Positions 21,140-31,783 of a stretch of 64,000 nt of DNA are shown piece after piece (position 1 is the first letter of the stretch; every line of letters begins with the position of its first letter). This DNA comes from Linnemannia hyalina. Taxonomy: Eukaryota > Mortierellomycota > Mortierellomycetes > Mortierellales > Mortierellaceae. The notes under the pieces were generated by a model. It was not told the DNA's origin, searched no databases, and was given only the letters and a program-made list of their open reading frames with translations. The stretch is from the NCBI GenBank assembly GCA_019671135.1, contig JAHRHY010000019.1, positions 124,001 to 188,000 on the forward strand. Reading direction: 5' to 3'. The translations under genes and the position numbers were made by a program.

Positions 21140-23152
21140 ATGTCATCAGGTCAGGATCCGCCAACTCATGGCACCACCTTGTGGGTCCCAGAAATCATGA
21201 CTCATATCGGCGCATACCTCACACCGCCAGACCTCCGCTCCGCAGTGTGTGTCTGTCAACACTGGAACCAAACCTACATCCCTCTACTCTGGCATCACAT
21301 CAACGACTCGCTCTACAGCTGGCCTGACCTAGCCTTAAGGATATCCCCTACTCCGGACTCCAACAACGAACAACAGCAGTGGGAGGAAACAGACAGGATA
21401 CGGAGGACGTTTGAAAAGTATGGGTGCCATATTCGGCAACTATTCTTGAGTAAAAGGGAGCTGCTTGCGATTGTCTCTGCGGTGGCGATGGTGGCCGGTG
21501 CTAAAGGAGGGCTTTCTTCGTGCACGCAACTGCAGGATCTGGAGGTCTCCTTAGTCAACATTATATCGCCCAAGGAACAAGCCGAAAGCTATCGGATAAT
21601 GGCTCTCACTCAGGAGGAACGGGCAGCCGAGCGAGAACAAGCACAAGCAATGGGTATGCCTTCCGTCCTCTCACCCGTCCTGGAGGGCGTCTTTGAAGCG
21701 AGAATAGGGCCCTTCCAGAGTGTCACCAAACTGATCAAGGATTGGGAGTCGAACCAGCACTTCTGGTTACTGGTACGTCAGAACCGACAGGGGATCCGGT
21801 CATTGAGTATGAGCTGGAGTACCATGGGATCCTGTAGAATTGCGGATCACAACTTCTTGTACGAAACGCTTGGTGGGATGAAGCAGTTGAGGGTGTTGAA
21901 GAATGAGATGGTGGTGTTGGAGCTGAACAGGTTGTTGAGATCGGTGCCGATGCTGGAGAAATACTCGACTTCGAGCCACCTTATTGGAAGTGGATGGATG
22001 GCACTAAATGGTGATGGTGGTGGTGGTGGTGGTGGTGGTGGTACTCAATCTATGAACCTCAAAGCGCTGGAGATCCGGGGTCCGATGGAGAGCGATAAGG
22101 TGGGCGAGCTTTTGGAACGGTTTCCGGATCTGGATCGACTGAATCTTGGACGACTCATTACTTCAGACACAGAGACAACAACAGCAACAAGAGCGGGGCC
22201 ATTGACTGGAGGCGGAGGAGAATCAGGACAGGATAATACTGCAATGGTGGAGCAGGGCCGTCTCAAGAGTCGGTTGAAGGTACTGGAGATTGATCTACCG
22301 AGCTTACCAAGGTCGACCGTCAACGTCCTGCTGGATGCGATACGTTTAGTACCGCACTTGACGACCCTGTCGATCAAGGAGCTGGATATGGAGACGGCGA
22401 CTGCGATCGGACGAAGCTGTGAGTTTCTGGAGACATTTTCTCTATGGATCAAGGTGGAGCCCAACCCGGCGACCCGGGAACAACCGGGAACGATCAAGCT
22501 TAACGCGTTGAATGTCATTCTACAGTCATGTTCTCGTTTGAAACGGGCGGATGCGAGTTGGTGCATGATTGCGGCTGACGACCTTTTGGATAACCAACCA
22601 GCATGGATATGTCAGAACTTGGAACTGCTGCGGTGTCGGATAGTTGGGTTTTATTATCTGACGAACGAGGAACAGGAGACCATTCAGATGATTAAAGGAC
22701 CAGACTTTGTTGGGTGCCAGGAGTCCGACTATGAGCGACGGGTCTTGCAGTTTGCCAATCGGCGTCAGGAGCAGTACAAGGCAGTGTATGAGAGGATTGC
22801 GGGTCTGAGGCGCCTTGTGACACTGGACCTTGCTTCGGGATACAGATATCAGCCTTTTCTTAGCCTTCGCCAACGGATAGAGACCAGGAGGAATGTGAAT
22901 GCGCTTGAGGTGTCTCTCTCGGTGGGGTTGGAGCAGCTGTCGACGCTTGGATGTCTTGAGGAGTTTGGGTTTGAAGGGTTGGAGAGTGGTGTTGGTGAGA
23001 ATGAACTGGGGTGGATGGTGAAGAGTTGGCCTCGGTTGAAGGTGGTGAGGGGTCTTCAGGGGCGGGCGCTGGACTCTGTTGCAACTCGACAGAGGAAGGC
23101 TCAGCTGCGACAATCGCTGCGAGAAAGGAAGGCGTCGATTGTTCAGAAATGA
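21140..23152 (+). CDS. F-box/LRR-like protein with polyglycine run (array member 4)
   Basis: Single exon, 670 aa. F-box at about residues 14-62 (WVPEIMTHIGAYLTPPDL, VCQHWNQTYIPLLW, HINDSLYSW), followed by FEKYGCHIRQLFLS and QHFWLLVRQNRQGIRSL. A run of about nine Gly at about residues 293-301 comes from a (GGT)n tract (22014-22043), and an Ala/Thr/Gly-rich insert (GPLTGGGGESGQD) interrupts the repeat region. The C-terminal module is slightly divergent: LEVSLSVGLEQLSTL, FGFEGLESGVGENELGWM. The usual HRIG is replaced by SGVG, and the tail RQSLRERKASIVQK lacks LRPEV. Predicted substrate receptor, target unknown; the altered signature suggests relaxed constraint. Confidence 0.85.
   Translation: MSSGQDPPTHGTTLWVPEIMTHIGAYLTPPDLRSAVCVCQHWNQTYIPLLWHHINDSLYSWPDLALRISPTPDSNNEQQQWEETDRIRRTFEKYGCHIRQLFLSKRELLAIVSAVAMVAGAKGGLSSCTQLQDLEVSLVNIISPKEQAESYRIMALTQEERAAEREQAQAMGMPSVLSPVLEGVFEARIGPFQSVTKLIKDWESNQHFWLLVRQNRQGIRSLSMSWSTMGSCRIADHNFLYETLGGMKQLRVLKNEMVVLELNRLLRSVPMLEKYSTSSHLIGSGWMALNGDGGGGGGGGGTQSMNLKALEIRGPMESDKVGELLERFPDLDRLNLGRLITSDTETTTATRAGPLTGGGGESGQDNTAMVEQGRLKSRLKVLEIDLPSLPRSTVNVLLDAIRLVPHLTTLSIKELDMETATAIGRSCEFLETFSLWIKVEPNPATREQPGTIKLNALNVILQSCSRLKRADASWCMIAADDLLDNQPAWICQNLELLRCRIVGFYYLTNEEQETIQMIKGPDFVGCQESDYERRVLQFANRRQEQYKAVYERIAGLRRLVTLDLASGYRYQPFLSLRQRIETRRNVNALEVSLSVGLEQLSTLGCLEEFGFEGLESGVGENELGWMVKSWPRLKVVRGLQGRALDSVATRQRKAQLRQSLRERKASIVQK
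22014..22043 (+). repeat. (GGT)n trinucleotide tract in coding sequence
   Basis: About nine GGT units encode the polyglycine run of the F-box protein that starts at 21140; this tract is likely length-variable. Confidence 0.9.
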
Positions 23153-23268
23153 ATTGAACGCTCCTTAAAATTGGTGTGTACAGTGCGCTCCATCACACAA
23201 AAATGGTTATATCTCTTCTTTCTCGCGTTATTATCTCCACTTTACTTTTCCTCCACTCGGCCGCTCAT

Positions 23269-25248
23269 ATGCAACTGGTCTCCCAACAACAACGACAACA
23301 GCAGCAGCAACAACAGCAACACCAGCAACACCAGCCAGCAAGGACCATATTCCACATCCAGGAATTAGGCTCCGTCGTCGGGAGTTACCTCACCCCGCCC
23401 CAGCTCCTCTCCTGTGTCCAAGTCTCCTCCCTCTGGCACTCTGTCTTCTCCCCGTCCCTCTGGCACACCATCGACGACAACCTCTACTCCTGGAAGCATT
23501 ACCTCGAAAAACATGACTCCGAGGAGGAGGTCGAGACCGGCGGACATGACACCCGCTGGGTGATGGACATCTTTGCCAAGTATGGAAACCACATTCGAGA
23601 GCTCACCATCAGCTGGAAGGTGCTCATCTCGGCTGCTTATGAAGGTGGTGCTTGTACAAAGCTGGTCTCATTGAGAATTTATGCGCTGTTCTATGAGACC
23701 AAGCGGGAAAAGTTGGAGAAGCGCGGGATCCCTGTGGGGAGGTCGTATGCAGTCAAGCCGGGGCCTTTTCTCTCACCTATTTTCGAAGGAGGTACAGTCT
23801 TGAAGGAGACCTGGTCCAATGGCCGGTCTGAACGACAGCAGCGGATTGACTGGCTGGTCGTGCAGCAGTACTGGTTGCTCCTACGACAGAACTTGGGCCT
23901 GCGTTCCTTGGACCTTAGGAGGATGCCGCAGTGGATGGGTGGGCTTGCACAGGAGGCCTTCTTTTATGAAACCGTGGGCATGTTGGACAGACTGGTCGAT
24001 GTGGCGATGGATGATTTTGAGGTCGACCTGAATGTGTTGTTTAACGCGCAGCCAAAGTTGCTGCGGTTCAGGACGTTTCTCAATCTCAACAATCGACACA
24101 CGCTCACGACTTTGTTCTCGGGCCTGCGATTGGTCGAGTGCAAGGGATACATGTCCCCTCTGAGCATGGCGACTTTGCTAGAACGGCTTCCGGGACTGGA
24201 GGAGATACGCCTTTACTCGTTCCTCCCCGAAAGATCGTCGTTACCAGCGACCACCCTATCAGCCCAGGTCGAGGAATTGAAGGCCTTCATCGACTCTGCA
24301 TCCTCCTCACCCAGCAACCTACAGACATTCTTCCTCGAGAGAACCAAGCAAGGAGCGGCTGCCGAGATCTTGAAGGTCTTCTTACCCTGGTGGCCCAACC
24401 TGAAAAGACTCTCTGTGACAGGACTGACGCGGGAGATTGCATTGACGGCCATCAGGTCCTGTCCTGTTCTAGAACATGTGAGCGAGTCAAAGGACCCGAC
24501 AAGCATCTTCCCTGACCATCAGACCCAAACCGACCACAACATCCCAACCCTCCTTCTCAAATCCTGTCCTCAACTGCGAGTTATCAATGGGATCAAACTG
24601 ACGATTGATATCCGATCAGATCCCCATGCTGCTAAGGGCTGGGTCTGTCCACAGCTGACGACTCTTCGCTGTCAGATCATTGGACTTCCACGTCTGACAG
24701 AGCAGGAACGGAATGCACTGGATACCCAAAACTTAACCTCCTTATCCCTATCACTACCAGCTTCCTTCAAGGACAACCTCGGCTTTACAGGAGAGGAAGA
24801 AGAACCAGAGGCTATAGAATCAAGGACCAAAATCCAAGCATTCCAAAGACTCCACCACCAAATCTACAACCAACTCGCACAACTAACAAACCTCCGCCGC
24901 CTCGTCCTTGGATTCGAGTTCCGCGACTTCCACAGACTGTTCCTCTACTCACAGGGATTGAACCTCGTCTGGAACTATGACGACCCTGTCCCGGGCACAC
25001 TTGAGTTCTCGCTGGCTTCAGGACTGGACCGGTTGGCAACGTTGAAGAATTTGGAAGAGTTTGGGTTTGAGGGACTGAATCATCGGATTGGGAGGTTGGA
25101 AATTGAATGGATGGCGGTCAATTGGCCTCGGTTGAGACTCCTTCGCGGGGTGTCGGACGACAAGACTTCTGGTAGAGCATATGCCAAGCAGAAGCAACTC
25201 CTTCGCGAGCACATGCAATCCCTTCGACCAGACATCGCCTTTGAATAA
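23269..25248 (+). CDS. F-box/LRR-like protein with polyglutamine N-terminus (array member 5)
   Basis: Single exon, 659 aa from the ATG at 23269. An in-frame ATG at 23203 would add 22 hydrophobic residues from what looks like the CT-rich leader. Residues about 4-22 are glutamine-rich (CAA/CAG tract 23284-23333). F-box at about residues 28-75 (IQELGSVVGSYLTPPQLLSCVQV, LWHTIDDNLYSW), then FAKYGNHIRELTISW, GPFLSPIFEGG and DWLVVQQYWLLLRQNLGL. C-terminal module: LEFSLASGLDRLATL, FGFEGLNHRIGRLEIEWM, then LREHMQSLRPDIAFE. Its 3' end faces the Pol I gene, 159 bp away. Predicted SCF receptor, target unknown. Confidence 0.85.
   Translation: MQLVSQQQRQQQQQQQQHQQHQPARTIFHIQELGSVVGSYLTPPQLLSCVQVSSLWHSVFSPSLWHTIDDNLYSWKHYLEKHDSEEEVETGGHDTRWVMDIFAKYGNHIRELTISWKVLISAAYEGGACTKLVSLRIYALFYETKREKLEKRGIPVGRSYAVKPGPFLSPIFEGGTVLKETWSNGRSERQQRIDWLVVQQYWLLLRQNLGLRSLDLRRMPQWMGGLAQEAFFYETVGMLDRLVDVAMDDFEVDLNVLFNAQPKLLRFRTFLNLNNRHTLTTLFSGLRLVECKGYMSPLSMATLLERLPGLEEIRLYSFLPERSSLPATTLSAQVEELKAFIDSASSSPSNLQTFFLERTKQGAAAEILKVFLPWWPNLKRLSVTGLTREIALTAIRSCPVLEHVSESKDPTSIFPDHQTQTDHNIPTLLLKSCPQLRVINGIKLTIDIRSDPHAAKGWVCPQLTTLRCQIIGLPRLTEQERNALDTQNLTSLSLSLPASFKDNLGFTGEEEEPEAIESRTKIQAFQRLHHQIYNQLAQLTNLRRLVLGFEFRDFHRLFLYSQGLNLVWNYDDPVPGTLEFSLASGLDRLATLKNLEEFGFEGLNHRIGRLEIEWMAVNWPRLRLLRGVSDDKTSGRAYAKQKQLLREHMQSLRPDIAFE
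23284..23333 (+). repeat. CAA/CAG tract encoding polyglutamine
   Basis: Mixed CAA/CAG (with CAC and CGA) codons near the start of the fifth F-box gene; likely length-variable. Confidence 0.8.
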
Positions 25249-25407
25249 AGACACATTGAATGCCAAAAAAAAAATTTATTTATTCTGTAAAAATGAGTTG
25301 GGTTTGTATGTGCGTGTGTGTGGTAATAATGTTTTGTTTTTGATGCTTTTTTTTTTGGTCTAATAATGCATGCTATGCTAATTCTGTCTTTTCCTCTTCT
25401 TCCCTTC

Positions 25408-28400
25408 TTATACAGCGTTGGACTCGGGAACCAAGGGCTGCATCACATCGAAAGATCCAGTGCCTCCATCGACGACCTTGCCCATCACAATGCGGGCAGA
25501 GGGCGACTCCAGACTATCATAGTCTCCATGAAGAGTGGCTTGGGTCAAGAAGTGACACGTACGCTCGAACGACATCTTCAAGAAGGGCGACGTTGAGGAC
25601 TCGATACCCATACGGTTGAATGGCTTGAATCCACTCTCGAAAGTCTATATTACGAGGCAGATTAATTCATTACACAATTAGTATCAGTTCATTTTTATAT
25701 GCAACAATCATCAACACAAATATTGGGCTGTTCCACAAAACAAAAACAAGCAAGAATGCTTACCATGTAGTCGGCAATGATGGTCAAGTGGCGACGGTCG
25801 ACATCGATACCGTAGGCACCGAAAACTCCGCTGATTTCCTGAATGATGGCCATGCGGGCAGCCTCAACACCATACGTCCTCAAGATGGCGCCAATGTCGT
25901 TGGAGTAGATCGAGTTGACGTCAATCAAGTCGGCGTACTCCCAGATACCCTTCAAGTTCACACCCTCGGTGGCAACCTGGGGGGTGCCCTTCTCGTCCTC
26001 CGACATGAAAACGCGTTCGATACCCTTGATCTCGTGGAGAATGCAGGTAGGGGCAACAGCGCTGACAAGGTTGACCATCAACAGCTTTTTGGTATCGGCG
26101 GGGAATTGCATCTCGATCTCGCACCACGATCCCTGCTCAGTATCGAACGAGTAGTTCTTGACATAGGGGCTCGTGGCCAAGATGCGATCCTCACGCTCGC
26201 GGCGGTTCTCGGCGTTCTTCTTCTCGCGAACGGCAGCCTGCTTCGACTCGCGGGCCTGACGCTTGCGCTTGTCAGCCTCATCCTCGACCTCATCCTCGCT
26301 ATCGGCGCTCTCGTCCGAATCGACATCCGAATCCTCACCATCGAGCTCCTTCTGGGCCTTGTCGGCAGACTTGATCACCTCCTCATCATCCGAGTCGGGC
26401 TCATCATACGAAGCCTGCTGCTTGGAGCGCTTGGAAGACTTTTCTGCCGAGGCATCACCATCCAGGCCCTCGTTGTCACTATCCTCTGCATCGTCATCGC
26501 TGTCCTCGGCACCGTTGGCCTTGGAGGCATCAACGTCATCGGATCCGGAAGAGCCGACCTTCTTGCCCTTGCCAATATCGTCGGGGCTGGTACCCTTAGT
26601 CTTGCGGGCAGCGCGGAAGCGGCGGATATCCTTCAAGATGGCGCTCTCGAGCTTCTTGACAAACTGGGACTCAATGACCGACTCGACATCCTCGGCCGAC
26701 ACTCCGTACTCGGAAAGGTACTCGTCCTCGCGGAAGAGGTTCAAGCGGATGGCAAAGACCTTGTAGCGCCTGAAATTGGTGTCGGCAGACTTGGAGATCA
26801 GACGCTCAGTGACCTGGACGTTATCGATCAATTGGGCAAGAGTGAGGCGGGAAGTATCCTGGCAGAACGACTGGAGCTGGCTCTCGGTGACACCGGGCTT
26901 GATGTTCAAGGTCATGGTGGGGGTCTTGAGCTTGGTCGAGGCAGTCATGACGATCTCACGAAGACGGGGAATACCGAGTGTAACGTTCTTGGCTCCGAAT
27001 CCGGCGAAATGGAAAGTGTTGAGCGTCATCTGGGTCGAGGGCTCACCAACACCCTGGGCGGCAAGCAAACCAACAGCCTCACCGGGCTCGACAAGCGAGT
27101 TCATGTAGCGGAGGTACATCATGGCTTTGAACTTTCTCTTGTCCAGGCCCTTGTAACGCTCGGAGGTCTTGTTGACAGTGCCGTCGGTGCTCTGAATGAT
27201 GCCATCGGGGTTCTTGTCGACATAGTCGTTCAACTTCTTCTCAAAGGCCTCGCTGACGGCTCCGACATAGGAGCTGGGCGAGTACAAGCTGAGGGTGGGG
27301 TCGTACTTGTGGGGCTTGCGGGCAACGCGTCTGTTGTGGTTGAGGGCCTCCTCCTGGTCGAGCAAGGGAAGGACCTGAGCAGGTCTGTACTTGGCAATGA
27401 GGGCCAACGAGTTCTCGGCACTGAACTTGAACTGGTTGATGTGGGCCTGCTTGATGACATCGAGCGAATCCTCACCATAGTGGAACTGCAAGATCGAACC
27501 ATCCGAGTCGCGGACAGTCTGGTCATAGCCGACCTTAAGACCCTCCAAGTGCTTGATCAAACATCTCTGCAAGTATCCAGAACGCGAGGTCTTGACGGCG
27601 GTATCAATAAGTCCCTCTCTTCCGGCCATGCAATGGAAGTAGTACTCCTGGGGACGGATACCGGTCAAGAAACGACCAGCAATGTAACCTCCAGCACGTG
27701 CAGACGAATCGAAGGGAGCGAACGAAGGAAGCGACTTTCCGGAGACCATGATGGGCACACGGCGACCCTCCAACTCTTGCTGACCGAGAGCGCAGGAAAT
27801 CTGGGTAACGTTGACATACGATCCCTTGGCACCAGACACTGTCATAGCCTGCATGTTGTTGTGGGGGAACTTCTTCAACTATAACCGTTCGCAATGTCAA
27901 GTACAACAAGGATTAGTAGATGGACAAACGATAATATGGCGTCTCTTAGAGTAGGAAATACCAAAAAAAAAAAAAAAAACCTTACCAAGCCGTTGGGGAT
28001 ACAGGCGTTCTGAACAGAGGTGGTGAGCTCGTTGACAGTCGACTTCATCGTGGCATCCAAACCAGCCAACTGCTCGTCAGAGCGCAAGACGACCTCGAGC
28101 TTGCCCTTAAAGTCCTTCTGGAGCTTCTTGCTGCCCTTCAGCTGGTCAACAGTGCACTCCATCTTGGCGTACTTGAGCTGAGCCTTGGTACCGATTTCCT
28201 TGCCTCCGTTCTGGAGGTCACGGCGCCATTTGTCACCCTCGGGGGTGAGGAGCAGATCATCCATACGACAGGTGAAGGCCCAACGCTGGGTCCAGCGGGT
28301 GAAGAGACGGCCAAAGATACTGAGCAACTTGCCTGCAATGTCTCCTCCGTAGATCTCATAACAGCTGTGAACCAGACCGAACGACTTTGCTCCGAATTGG

Positions 28401-31330
28401 GCCTTATCGAGGACTCCCGTCACAAGAACACCGTCCATGATCTGAACAATCGACTCCTCCTCTCCTCCTTTGCCAAAGTACTGAGCCTTGACCTGGGCAC
28501 CTGCGGTCATGTTAAGTGGGGGGCGGCCGATGGTCAAGTTGTGGAGAATGGCGGTGATGACATCCTTTCCAGTCCAGAGGGGAACGGGCTTCCAGATGGA
28601 GGGAGGGAGGGTCAAGATCCTGCCGTTGCCAGTGTTATCGATCTCGGGGCGAAGGGAACCGTAGAGCAAGTGCTGGTACTCCTCACGGTCAAAGAAGGAG
28701 CCGCGGAGGGTCATCCAGACACCAGCGACGACGTGATCCTGAATCAAACCACGAAGAGGGGCACCTGAGGTGGGAACCAAGTACTGTGAGTCGGTGTTGG
28801 CGATCAACTTTGCCTCGGCTCTGGCGATCTCGTTCTGGGGGAAATGGACGTTCATTTCGTCTCCATCGAAATCGGCGTTGTAGGTGTTACAGTTGGCGTA
28901 GTGCATACGAATGGTGCGCTCACCAGGCAGGATACGGGCTTTGTGGGCCATGATCGAGGGCTTGTGGAGGGTAGGCTGACGGTTCAGAAGCAAGAGATCG
29001 CCGTTGCGGAGATGGCGGTAGACCTTCTTGTTGGTGGGCTGGGTGCGAGTAGGGTAAGGGGACGTGGTCGAGACACCGCTGTGGTTATCCTGAGGGGTCA
29101 AGAGCTGGTTGGCAAGAGCAATCCTGGACTCCATCGAGAGGTTGGCAAGGGAGGAAAGGGCGCCATCCTCGTGCTGGACGTAGGCTGCACCGGGCCACTT
29201 GGAAGGACCGTTGATGACAGCGCGTCTCATCTCTTTGACGTTGTAGTGGGTGACGGGCTCGGGGTAGGTGAGCTTGGTGGCGAAAACAGGAGGGATACCG
29301 ATTTCGTTGGTCTCGATGTTGACGTCGGGCGAGATGACGGAACGGGCAGCGTAGTTGACACGCTTACCCATCATATGCTTACGGAACAGACCCTCCTTCT
29401 TTTCCAGGCCCTGGCGAATACCTGCGGGAGGCAACTTGCCACCGCGCATGATCGTGGGGTTCTTGGTCGAGTCAATGAGCGAGTTGACATCGTGCTGGAG
29501 CTGGATCCAGGCGTCGATCAAGTACTTGAAGGAGTTGGACTTTGTAGCCTTGGCGGGGTCAGCCTTGTCGGTCTTTTCGGTGTTGGTCAGGTCGCGGATG
29601 CGCTCGCAGGTGTTGAGAATCTTGCCCAAGTGCTCGTTCTGGGGGTTCTCGAACAGCTTGTCGCCCATGACGGAGGCGGGACGGAAACGGGTGGGGGCGA
29701 CGGGGAGGATCTCGATGAAGAAGATGGAGGCAGAGACCTTGCCGTTGAACTTCTTTGCCATCTGAGGACCGTTGGTGCCATAGAGGAGGGTGCACATCTG
29801 CTGCTCGACGGTAAAGAGACGCTGGAGAGTGTTCTGGATGTGAAGGGATGTCAAGAACTTGTTGTTGTCCTTGATGTCCATGACTTCATCGTCGTCGCTG
29901 TCAACAATGTTCCTTGACTTTTTGGTCTTGGTCTCCTTGTCCTTCTTGGCGGTCTTCTTGGCCTTCTTCTTGTCTCCATCTGACTCTGAGGACATTTGAG
30001 CATCGTCATCTTCATCCTCCTCCTCGTCCTCGGTGTGTTCCGAGGCAGAGTCGGAATCGCTGGCGACGGCCTTCTTGACGGCAGTCAAGATGTTAGCCTC
30101 CCGGCGTCCTTGGGCTGTGTTATAGAGTTTCTGCTTGTTGGTCAAGGGCTTCTCGAAGATCTTTGCGAATCCATCCTTGCGGTACGAAGGCGAGAAACTA
30201 TTTCAAGGTATTGTGATGATTTGGGTTAGTTTACAGATTCGATGAAGCTCCTTCCGAACGCAACAAAAGATCGAGAATAATAATGACAAGCATATAGAAG
30301 GATCTCTTACGCAAAACAGTTCTCGCACTTCTTCTTGGCGGTAGCGCGGCGGTAAAAGTCGGCAATGACACACTTGCGCTCGTCGTTGACAAGGGTGGTC
30401 TTGTAGTCCTCGTGGCCGTAAACGGCCTTCTTCAGGCTCTTTTGAACAAAGGCATCCAGGTTGGCGATGTATTCGTCCTCTGTCAAGATCGAGTCCTCGC
30501 CATCGATTTCCATAGCGTCCTTGCTTCTACCTTTCTTGATCGAAACGGGGATGCTGTCGATCTCCTTTGACTCCAAGAAGCGTCCCTTGTTCAACAACTG
30601 CAGCTTGGCGATGAAGCGGTGTGTCTATTTCGCGGTTGTTACAAGTAAGAGTGAGATATCAGTCCTCTGTGTCACATACACACACGCACACTCGCAGTGA
30701 TTAATAGATCAAAGTACTGGAGGTAACACGAATGAAGCAAAGCAACAACGCACCTCACTCCTGGACATCCTGAACTGGTGGCAGAACAAACAGGCGGAGC
30801 GGAGGACCTGGTACATCTGAGGGAAGAACATGGGGTTGTAGACGGGACATGGCAGCACGATATGTCCAAAATGTCCAGGACAGGCAAAGTGATCCAACGA
30901 GCAAGTCGCGCAACTATGAGCGAGCGGGATGTTGAATAATAGGTGGTCAGTCGATTGCTTCATATGTATATGTTATTGGTGCTGGTGGTGCGGAGTAGAT
31001 CCGGCTGTGCCTGGTGCTCAATTGCTTTCGACAAATTGATACAACTGCACAACTGCATACACATACAGATAGATCGGATCTATCCTCTCCCATACACCAA
31101 CACAGCATTGCAAACTATAGTAAGCAAAGACTAACAACAACTTACATGTGCTGCTTAGAGAAAGGTCCGAGGGCAGGGTCATAGAGACCGCCCTTGGTGG
31201 GGTGGTTGAGGTTGTCAAACAGAACAGGGTTGACAATCTGCTTGACAGAGATCTGCTTGACCTCCTCGGGATCGTAGAACGAGAAGGCGACCGAGGTCAC
31301 CTCCGATCCGTTTGGCCGTGCAATATTCAT
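25408..31330 (-). CDS. RPA190: DNA-directed RNA polymerase I largest subunit
   Basis: Six exons: 31146-31330, 30754-30913, 30311-30624, 27986-30197, 25764-27878, 25408-25644, giving 1740 aa (yeast Rpa190 is 1664). All introns are GT-AG and in phase. It transcribes pre-rRNA in the nucleolus. The N-terminal clamp zinc site is seen as CATCSLDHFACPGHFGH. The catalytic magnesium site is NADFDGDEMNVHF, with the three Asp at residues 662, 664 and 666. Bridge-helix/trigger-loop type sequence (GEAVGLLAAQGVGEPSTQMTLNTFHFAG) lies in exon 5. The C-terminus FESGFKPFNRMGIESSTSPF is typical of Pol I. Two acidic, lysine-rich inserts lie at about residues 262-320 and 1395-1495; the second matches the position of the charged insert seen in Pol I jaw regions. 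The assignment is secure. Confidence 0.97.
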
Positions 31331-31448
31331 TCCTGGTTTAATGTATTGTTGTTAATGAAAGGGAGGGAGGGGAATGAACAAAGAACGACGCCACTATTGT
31401 CCTGTTGTGCTCTCTTTTTTGTTGAAGGGGTAGAAAAGGGAGAAATAA

Positions 31449-31485
<37 letters not shown>

Positions 31486-31783
31486 GCAAAAGGAGGGAGG
31501 CGGGGAGGAGGAGGGGGGTGCTTCTTCTTTCTCCTTTGATGGTGTCCTTTGGGTGTCGTTGATATCCTGAAGGGATGCGAGGCCAACAAGGGTTTTGAAG
31601 AAAGAAGTACAGGTGAAGAGAGAGGAGGGGGTAAAGAAAAAAAAAAAGTTGGTGTAGCAACAATAGGCAAAGAAAGTCATAAAAAAAAAGCGCATGCATT
31701 TGTTTACGGTGTGTGGCTTGGTGCTATTAACAGTCACCGGTGTAAATTCTATTAATTGAACACTCTCCCTCCATTGTTCGTTC
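31331..31783. other. Promoter of the Pol I gene and 3' flank of the zinc-finger gene
   Basis: Contains an A30 run (31452-31481), a (G/A)-rich stretch at 31484-31520 and a further A run near 31640. No gene was seen; reading frames here are artefacts of the homopolymers. Confidence 0.6.
31452..31481. repeat. Poly(A) tract, 30 nt
   Basis: Uninterrupted run of A, about 120 bp upstream of the Pol I large-subunit start codon. Seen as poly(T) on that gene's sense strand, it may act as a nucleosome-excluding promoter element, which is inference. Confidence 0.85.

Noticed and set aside
25788..27884. 698-codon plus-strand open frame antisense to the Pol I large subunit
   Set aside because: Shadow of strong codon bias on the opposite strand; its Leu/Val/Asp/Gly-rich translation has no domain and crosses a real splice site.
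28844..29917. 357-codon plus-strand open frame antisense to Pol I exon 4
   Set aside because: Same antisense effect; repetitive VVGVGL composition and no motif.
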